Positions 56,242-64,000 of a DNA stretch of 64,000 bases are shown piece by piece. The stretch is from Brachionus manjavacas. Its lineage: Eukaryota > Rotifera > Eurotatoria > Ploima > Brachionidae. Under the pieces are notes generated by a model. It was not told the origin of the DNA and did no database searches. It saw only the letters and a list, made by a program, of their open reading frames with translations. Within the stretch, counting starts at the first letter, position 1, and the number at the start of each line of letters is the position of its first letter. The stretch is taken from NCBI GenBank assembly GCA_019054805.1, contig JAHQIY010000005.1, positions 6,679,501 to 6,743,500 on the forward strand, written 5' to 3'. The translations under genes were made by a program, and so were the position numbers.

Positions 56242-56354
56242 AACAGCTTTTCGTTTGGAACGCTCTCTCGATGCTTAATACGAGTCGGGTTGCTATCTAA
56301 GTCTGCTCGATTAGTATTAGCAGGCTGCTGTGCTGGATTAATAGAGTTTTGTTT
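56242..56354 (-). pseudogene. Chitinase first-exon fragment in A2
   Basis: Copy of 49591-49703: acceptor TTATTAG, then IKHRESVPNEKLF at the cut end. The barrel strands are not included, so it cannot encode an enzyme. It records the amplification boundary. Confidence 0.85.
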
Positions 56355-57419
56355 CTAATAAAAAAATTGAAATTTTCAAAAAATTGCAAAAATATTTTAT
56401 TTTAAAATTAGCTCATAAGACAAAAATAAATACACCATAAAATATTGATTTTTGGTTTGGTAATTTAAATTGATTATTAAGGTAAACGCAAAAATTGTTT
56501 TTTGCATGCTATGTAACAAAAATTGTTAAACTTTGTTATAGATTGAATTAATTAAAAAATTACCTTGTAACTTTTTAATATAAAAAAACTGTATTTTTTT
56601 TGTAATATTTGAATAATTTGTATAAATATTCACAATGCCTGAATCAATTGCAAACATCTTGATATTTGAATTTCTAAATCAAAATGATAACACTAAAAAG
56701 TTATAAAAGTGGAAACCAAAATAGATACCTGTGGAAGACAAAATTTTATTTTTACAGGTTTAGATATTTCTTTGAACTTGATTATATTATTGATGATTAT
56801 ATATTCGTGAAAATTTAGTACAAATAGTAACTGATAATAGTTCAAATATGGTGAAAATGGGTAGGCTGATGAAACCTGTCGGTGAAGATGAGTTCGACAT
56901 AAATGAACGATAAATGAGGGAAGCCCTACTGACACTGAGGGCGAAATTACTAGCACTGAAAACGAAGTTAATCTATCAGAGTATATTTTAGAGAGCGACA
57001 TTTTTCATAATTCGGGATTCATACATTTGAGATGCTTTGTACATAGCCTACAGCTTATTGTAAATAATAGCCTTGTAAAAATTAACAACGTTAGGCGTAT
57101 TATCACAAAATGTACAACAAATTCAGTAAAATATAGACTAAAACAAGTGTTTGCCACTTATTTAAACCAAAAAATTAATTCAATTTCAATTCAATCAAAG
57201 TATGCTGGAATAGTGATGTTAATTGCTTGAGGGCTATTTGCAAGATCAAATTAACCGATTTAAATGATGGCCTTAAAAATATCGTTAACCATGGATTAAT
57301 TTTAAGTCAAAATCAACATTCAACACTGGCAGACGTCATCAATATTTTAAAACCATTTAAAAATGTAACAAATGAAACCCAGGGAGAACAGTATTCGATT
57401 TTAAGCTTAACTAACGCGT
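56242..57419. repeat. Array segment A2 (1.18 kb)
   Basis: The join to the preceding B start is CACTTTA/AACAGC; the shared AA is the only microhomology. It differs from A1 by only a few bases (for example AATTGATT for AATAGATT near 56468). Confidence 0.93.
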
Positions 57420-57421
57420 AA
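56827..57421 (+). pseudogene. hAT transposase fragment (in A2)
   Basis: Copy of 50175-50770. Here MRCFVHSLQLIVNNSLVKIN stays open longer (57027-57230) because one A is missing from the run near 57170. Confidence 0.75.
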
Positions 57422-59237
57422 AGCCTTTTTTTATAAAATAAATTCACACTTTAAAAATAAATCTTTTAAAATAGTAAAGGCACTAACCAAAAAATTCTTT
57501 TTTTATGTTGCATTTTATTTTATATATGTTTTTAAACAAAATCATATAAATTAACGAATCTTAAAAAAAAACTATTTTTTGCTTCAATTATTTCTCATGA
57601 ATATTTTAAGAATTTTAACTCTTTTAGTATTTATTTTTTTATTAACATTTTAGTGAACTAAAGTTTTAAAAGTAAATCACAGAAAAAAATATTTAAATTA
57701 TAAATTTTTTAAAAACATTTGAAAGATGATGGCTCGAAACCAAAGTTTCTCCAGCCAGATTGATCAACTTGCAATGAATTTCCACTACAATCTGTATTAG
57801 TGTAAATATTACAAACGCTTGCGTCTCCAGTAAATCCTGAAACATAACTCCGACTAATTCTCTCACAGGAACCATAGTTAAAAATTCGATTGCATCTATC
57901 TTTTCCAGTTAGCTCACAAAGATAAATTTGATATCCATTTGAAATTGCAAGGCAAGAGCAGAACAATAAAGCTAAAATGTAAAATTTCATTTTAAATGTT
58001 ATTTTGAATTATTAGACAAAATTAAAGTATTTATCCTTTTTTTATTCAATTTCAAAAAATAACATAAGGTTTCTTATATTGAAAAGAATGTTATCGAATG
58101 ATCCTTTTTAAATTATCATTTCGATCTTTCTAGATGAAGCATCTTTTTTATCATTGTGAAAAAGTTGAATTTTATTAATAAAAGAGAAGTAAAAAAAGCT
58201 CGATATGTATTTTTGTAATGCATTATACATTTGATTACATTTAACAATTACCATTACCAAAGTTACTGAGCCTCTTAGATAACTAATCTAAAAATTCTCT
58301 CCTTTATGTTTGATACAATTTTGAAATATTGGATTATTTATTCTATTAAAAATAATATTACAATACTAAATTCTCTGTTCTTAAAAATGGAGAAAAAACA
58401 AGGAATATTTATCATTAAGCTATCTTTACTAAATTTAAATTTACCTTAAAACACAACAATTTTGAGACTATAACAGTATTTGGCGATGGCAATCCGTTTC
58501 AGGTATCGGCTCCAAATTGAGTAAGTCACTAACAATAAATATGTTGCATATCAGAAATTTAGTTTGTTTCAATTAAAAATTCAATAAGTATTCTGTTTTT
58601 TGGATACAACTTTTTCCTATTTTCAAAATCTAATAAAAGGTTTGTATATCTGTTAGTTTAGAGTTCTATCTAAAGGAACTTACTTGTAAACTTTGTTTTC
58701 TTGTTCTCAAATATGCACCAAGAACGTCGCTTTTATCTTTCGCTGGTGATGCAGGTTGCCGTAAAAAAAATTTTTAGAGTTCGAACCAGTTTTTCTTGCT
58801 TTTGCCGAGCGAAGAACTTTCATTTCTGTAGCTTAAGTATTCATTCTGAATTTGTTGCGTTGCGGGTTGATTTTTTACTATTTATTTTGCTTAGATTTTA
58901 TTAATGGACAACAAGCTTCTAGAGAATTTTTTTACGTTAAAATTTAGGAAATTAAATCTTTTTTTTGAATTTCTTAATTTTTTAAAGAAATGTTAAATAA
59001 TTGGTTAAAATCTTGTTAATTTATATTTATTTTTTAATTGAAATCTATTTTTTTTGGTAATTGAAAGATCTACTAATGTTTTAATCCAAAAATTAACTAA
59101 AAATTGATGTTCCTGAATTTATTATTATAAAATATAAATTTTTTTCTAATTTAATGTTTTTTAATAGTAAGAATCTAGTAGAATAATTATAAAAATGGAA
59201 ATTTGACAGAAATAATATGTTGAAAACGATTATCTGT
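57420..59237. repeat. Array unit B4 (1.82 kb)
   Basis: Follows A2, so A2+B4 forms one 3.03-kb composite unit. Includes the gene at 57709-57990. Confidence 0.93.
57709..57990 (-). CDS. 93-aa secreted Cys-rich protein, array copy 4
   Basis: Variant I36/Y63/F93, the same protein as copy 1. Copies that follow an A segment (1, 4, 5) all encode this variant. Confidence 0.85.
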   Translation of the reverse strand: MKFYILALLFCSCLAISNGYQIYLCELTGKDRCNRIFNYGSCERISRSYVSGFTGDASVCNIYTNTDCSGNSLQVDQSGWRNFGFEPSSFKCF

Positions 59238-59270
59238 AAAGCCTTTTTTATAAAATAAATTCACACTTTA

Positions 59271-59383
59271 AACAGCTTTTCGTTTGGAACGCTCTCTCGA
59301 TGCTTAATACGAGTCGGGTTGCTATCTAAGTCTGCTCGATTAGTATTAGCAGGCTGCTGTGCTGGATTAATAGAGTTTTGTTT
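59271..59383 (-). pseudogene. Chitinase first-exon fragment in A3
   Basis: Same span and cut end as the A2 fragment. Non-functional. Confidence 0.85.
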
Positions 59384-60449
59384 CTAATAAAAAAATTGAA
59401 ATTTTCAAAAAATTGCAAAAATATTTTATTTTAAAATTAGCTCATAAGACAAAAATAAATACACCATAAAATATTGATTTTTGGTTTGGTAATTTAAATT
59501 GATTATTAAGGTAAACGCAAAAATTGTTTTTTGCATGCTATGTAACAAAAATTGTTAAACTTTGTTATAGATTGAATTAATTAAAAAATTACCTTGTAAC
59601 TTTTTAATATAAAAAAACTGTATTTTTTTTGTAATATTTGAATAATTTGTATAAATATTCACAATGCCTGAATCAATTGCAAACATCTTGATATTTGAAT
59701 TTCTAAATCAAAATGATAACACTAAAAAGTTATAAAAGTGGAAACCAAAATAGATACCTGTGGAAGACAAAATTTTATTTTTACAGGTTTAGATATTTCT
59801 TTGAACTTGATTATATTATTGATGATTATATATTCGTGAAAATTTAGTACAAATAGTAACTGATAATAGTTCAAATATGGTGAAAATGGGTAGGCTGATG
59901 AAACCTGTCGGTGAAGATGAGTTCGACATAAATGAACGATAAATGAGGGAAGCCCTACTGACACTGAGGGCGAAATTACTAGCACTGAAAACGAAGTTAA
60001 TCTATCAGAGTATATTTTAGAGAGCGACATTTTTCATAATTCGGGATTCATACATTTGAGATGCTTTGTACATAGCCTACAGCTTATTGTAAATAATAGC
60101 CTTGTAAAAATTAACAACGTTAGGCGTATTATCACAAAATGTACAACAAATTCAGTAAAATATAGACTAAAACAAGTGTTTGCCACTTATTTAAACCAAA
60201 AAAATTAATTCAATTTCAATTCAATCAAAGTATGCTGGAATAGTGATGTTAATTGCTTGAGGGCTATTTGCAAGATCAAATTAACCGATTTAAATGATGG
60301 CCTTAAAAATATCGTTAACCATGGATTAATTTTAAGTCAAAATCAACATTCAACACTGGCAGACGTCATCAATATTTTAAAACCATTTAAAAATGTAACA
60401 AATGAAACCCAGGGAGAACAGTATTCGATTTTAAGCTTAACTAACGCGT
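59271..60449. repeat. Array segment A3 (1.18 kb)
   Basis: Same left join as A2, after a 33-bp B start at 59238-59270. The identical junction shows that A2 and A3 come from duplication of the composite unit, not from two separate insertions. Confidence 0.93.
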
Positions 60450-60451
60450 AA
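59856..60451 (+). pseudogene. hAT transposase fragment (in A3)
   Basis: Third copy of the hAT fragment; it has the longer A-run near 60198 seen in A1. Confidence 0.75.
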
Positions 60452-62265
60452 AGCCTTTTTTTATAAAATAAATTCACACTTTAAAAATAAATCTTTTAAA
60501 ATAGTAAAGGCACTAACCAAAAAATTCTTTTTTTATGTTGCATTTTATTTTATATATGTTTTTAAACAAAATCATATAAATTAACGAATCTAAAAAAACT
60601 ATTTTTTGCTTCAATTATTTCTCATGAATATTTTAAGAATTTTAACTCTTTTAGTATTTATTTTTTTATTAACATTTTAGTGAACTAAAGTTTTAAAAGT
60701 AAATCACAGAAAAAAATATTTAAATTATAAATTTTTTAAAAACATTTGAAAGATGATGGCTCGAAACCAAAGTTTCTCCAGCCAGATTGATCAACTTGCA
60801 ATGAATTTCCACTACAATCTGTATTAGTGTAAATATTACAAACGCTTGCGTCTCCAGTAAATCCTGAAACATAACTCCGACTAATTCTCTCACAGGAACC
60901 ATAGTTAAAAATTCGATTGCATCTATCTTTTCCAGTTAGCTCACAAAGATAAATTTGATATCCATTTGAAATTGCAAGGCAAGAGCAGAACAATAAAGCT
61001 AAAATGTAAAATTTCATTTTAAATGTTATTTTGAATTATTAGACAAAATTAAAGTATTTATCCTTTTTTTATTCAATTTCAAAAAATAACATAAGGTTTC
61101 TTATATTGAAAAGAATGTTATCGAATGATCCTTTTTAAATTATCATTTCGATCTTTCTAGATGAAGCATCTTTTTTATCATTGTGAAAAAGTTGAATTTT
61201 ATTAATAAAAGAGAAGTAAAAAAAAAGCTCGATATGTATTTTTGTAATGCATTATACATTTGATTACATTTAACAATTACCATTACCAAAGTTACTGAGC
61301 CTCTTAGATAACTAATCTAAAAATTCTCTCCTTTATGTTTGATACAATTTTGAAATATTGGATTATTTATTCTATTAAAAATAATATTACAATACTAAAT
61401 TCTCTGTTCTTAAAAATGGAGAAAAAACAAGGAATATTTATCATTAAGCTATCTTTACTAAATTTAAATTTACCTTAAAACACAACAATTTTGAGACTAT
61501 AACAGTATTTGGCGATGGCAATCCGTTTCAGGTATCGGCTCCAAATTGAGTAAGTCACTAACAATAAATATGTTGCATATCAGAAATTTAGTTTGTTTCA
61601 ATTAAAAATTCAATAAGTATTCTGTTTTTTGGATACAACTTTTTCCTATTTTCAAAATCTAATAAAAGGTTTGTATATCTGTTAGTTTAGAGTTCTATCT
61701 AAAGGAACTTACTTGTAAACTTTGTTTTCTTGTTCTCAAATATGCACCAAGAACGTCGCTTTTATCTTTCGCTGGTGATGCAGGTTGCCGTAAAAAAATT
61801 TTTAGAGTTCGAACCAGTTTTTCTTGCTTTTGCCGAGCGAAGAACTTTCATTTCTGTAGCTTAAGTATTCATTCTGAATTTGTTGCGTTGCGGGTTGATT
61901 TTTTACTATTTATTTTGCTTAGATTTTATTAATGGACAACAAGCTTCTAGAGAATTTTTTTACGTTAAAATTTAGGAAATTAAATCTTTTTTTTTGAATT
62001 TCTTAATTTTTTAAAGAAATGTTAAATAATTGGTTAAAATCTTGTTAATTTATATTTATTTTTTAATTGAAATCTATTTTTTTTGGTAATTGAAAGATCT
62101 ACTAATGTTTTAATCCAAAAATTAACTAAAAATTGATGTTCCTGAATTTATTATTATAAAATATAAATTTTTTCTAATTTAATGTTTTTTAATAGTAAGA
62201 ATCTAGTAGAATAATTATAAAAATGGAAATTTGACAGAAATAATATGTTGAAAACGATTATCTGT
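60450..62265. repeat. Array unit B5 (1.82 kb)
   Basis: Follows A3 and is followed directly by B6. Includes the gene at 60736-61017. Confidence 0.93.
60736..61017 (-). CDS. 93-aa secreted Cys-rich protein, array copy 5
   Basis: Variant I36/Y63/F93, identical in protein to copies 1 and 4, in the second composite unit. Confidence 0.85.
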   Translation of the reverse strand: MKFYILALLFCSCLAISNGYQIYLCELTGKDRCNRIFNYGSCERISRSYVSGFTGDASVCNIYTNTDCSGNSLQVDQSGWRNFGFEPSSFKCF

Positions 62266-64000
62266 AAAGCCTTTTTTTATAAAATAAATTCACACTTTAA
62301 AAATAAATCTTTTAAAATAGTGAAAGCACTAACCAAAAAATTCTTTTTTTATGTTGCATTTTATTTTATATATGTTTTTAAACAAAATCATATAAATTAA
62401 CGAATCTAAAAAAAAACTATTTTTTGCTTCAATTATTTCTCATGAATATTTTAAGAATTTTAACTCTTTTAGTATTTATTTTTTTATTAACATTTTAGTG
62501 AACTAAAGTTTTAAAAGTAAATCACAGAAAAAAATATTTAAATTATAAATTTTTTAATAACATTTGAAAGATGATGGCTCGAAACCAAAGTTTCTCCAGC
62601 CAGATTGATCAACTTGCAATGAATTTCCACTACAATCTGTATTAGTGTAAATATTACAAACGCTTGCGTCTCCAGTAAATCCTGAAACATAACTCCGACT
62701 AATTCTCTCACAGGAACCATAGTTAAAAATTCGATTGCATCTATCTTTTCCAGTTAGCTCACAAAGATAAATTTGATATCCATTTGAAATTGCAAGGCAA
62801 GAGCAGAACAATAAAGCTAAAATGTAAAATTTCATTTTAAATGTTATTTTGAATTATTAGACAAAATTAAAGTATTTATCCTTTTTTTATTCAATTTCAA
62901 AAAATAACATAAGGTTTCTTATATTGAAAAGAATGTTATCGAATGATCCTTTTTAAATTATCATTTCGATCTTTCTAGATGAAGCATCTTTTTTATCATT
63001 GTGAAAAAGTTGAATTTTATTAATAAAAGAGAAGTAAAAAAAAGCTCGATATGTATTTTTGTAATGCATTATACATTTGATTACATTTATCAATTACCAT
63101 TACCAAAGTTACTGAGCCTCTTAGATAACTAATCTAAAAATTCTCTCCTTTATGTTTGATACAATTTTGAAATATTGGATTATTTATTCTATTAAAAATA
63201 ATATTACAATACTAAATTCTCTGTTCTTAAAAATGGAGAAAAAACAAGGAATATTTATCATTAAGCTATCTTTACTAAATTTAAATTTACCTTAAAACAC
63301 AACAATTTTGAGACTATAACAGTATTTGGCGATGGCAATCCGTTTCAGGTATCGGCTCCAAATTTAGTAAGTCACTAACAATAAATATGTTGCATATCAG
63401 AAATTTAGTTTGTTTCAATTAAAAATTCAATAAGTATTCTGTTTTTTGGATACAACTTTTTCCTATTTTCAAAATCTAATAAAAGGTTTGTATATCTGTT
63501 AGTTTAGAGTTCTATCTAAAGGAACTTACTTGTAAACTTTGTTTTCTTGTTCTCAAATATGCACCAAGAACGTCGCTTTTATCTTTCGCTGGTGATGCAG
63601 GTTGCCGTAAAAAAAATTTTTAGAGTTCGAACCAGTTTTTCTTGCTTTTGCCGAGCGAAGAACTTTCATTTCTGTAGCTTAAGTATTCATTCTGAATTTG
63701 TTGCGTTGCGGGTTGATTTTTTACTATTTATTTTGCTTAGATTTTATTAATGGACAACAAGCTTCTAGAGAATTTTTTTACGTTAAAATTTAGGAAATTA
63801 AATCTTTTTTTGAATTTCTTAATTTTTTAAAGAAATGTTAAATAATTGGTTAAAATCTTGTTAATTTATATTTATTTTTTAATTGAAATCTATTTTTTTT
63901 GGTAATTGAAAGATCTACTAATGTTTTAATCCAAAAATTAACTAAAAATTGATGTTCCTGAATTTATTATTATAAAATATAAATTTTTTTCTAATTTAAT
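62266..64000. repeat. Array unit B6, cut by window end
   Basis: At least 1.73 kb of a further B unit. The array continues beyond the window, so copy number here is a minimum. Confidence 0.92.
62554..62835 (-). CDS. 93-aa secreted Cys-rich protein, array copy 6 (mosaic variant)
   Basis: I36/Y63 as in the A-linked copies, but Y93 and the TAATAACATTTG 3' edge as in copies 2 and 3. This mosaic suggests gene conversion or unequal crossing-over within the array. Confidence 0.85.
   Translation of the reverse strand: MKFYILALLFCSCLAISNGYQIYLCELTGKDRCNRIFNYGSCERISRSYVSGFTGDASVCNIYTNTDCSGNSLQVDQSGWRNFGFEPSSFKCY

Noticed and set aside
50769-64000. Tandem periodicity as a CRISPR array or satellite DNA
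   Set aside because: Units are 1.8 and 3.0 kb with intact genes in eukaryotic DNA; neither CRISPR-type spacing nor satellite monomers fit.
1-64000. tRNA, rRNA or other structured RNA genes
   Set aside because: I scanned for A/B-box-like and rRNA-like stretches by eye and saw nothing convincing; a covariance-model scan would be needed to exclude them.

Overview
The window is AT-rich eukaryotic (metazoan) DNA. Spliced genes with GT..AG introns, a U1-C snRNP gene, a liprin-beta gene, a HECTD1-like fragment, a GH18 chitinase fragment and many eukaryotic transposons all point to an invertebrate animal. A rotifer-like or other spiralian source is my guess and is not proven. Only two conserved host genes look intact: liprin-beta (24428-31598, minus, four exons with matching splice phases) and SNRPC/U1-C (32718-33318, minus, two exons).

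Left part (1-24.4 kb) is transposon territory. 1-6.7 kb holds diverged copies of a dispersed repeat and a foldback element. 6734-15674 is an old Ty3/Gypsy element with short LTRs, a gag, a pol and an env-like third ORF, all broken. It is split by a different DNA transposon (10716-13643) whose internally deleted derivative lies at 44650-44979. A second, 5'-truncated Gypsy element follows (15675-19744). Then come several non-autonomous DNA elements: a 600-bp inverted-repeat element with a recurring TAGTGACATG motif, a 1-kb TIR element with stacked hairpins, a pogo/Tigger-type element with TA duplication, and a piggyBac-type element with TTAA duplication.

Middle part (24.4-42 kb): liprin-beta and SNRPC lie in tandem on the minus strand. 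The 4.6-kb liprin-beta intron is loaded with mobile elements, including a 353-bp MITE with a perfect 8-bp duplication. A third, complete but dead Gypsy element (35991-41898, 172-bp LTRs, 5-bp duplication AGTTC) sits in the 3' flank of a degraded copy of the small secreted-protein gene. Its gag starts with two apparent membrane helices.

Right part (42-64 kb): one plus-strand copy of a 93-aa secreted, six-cysteine, beta/gamma-crystallin-like gene (42502-42783), a HECTD1 pseudogene (45060-47215) and a GH18 chitinase pseudogene (49054-49703). Then comes a young tandem array (49591 to window end) carrying six more minus-strand copies of the 93-aa gene. Its units are of two kinds: a ~1.81-kb unit B with the gene, and ~3.03-kb A+B units. 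The extra 1.18-kb A segment carries the first chitinase exon fragment and a piece of a hAT transposase. This array, with its co-amplified gene debris and mosaic variants, is the most unusual thing in the window.
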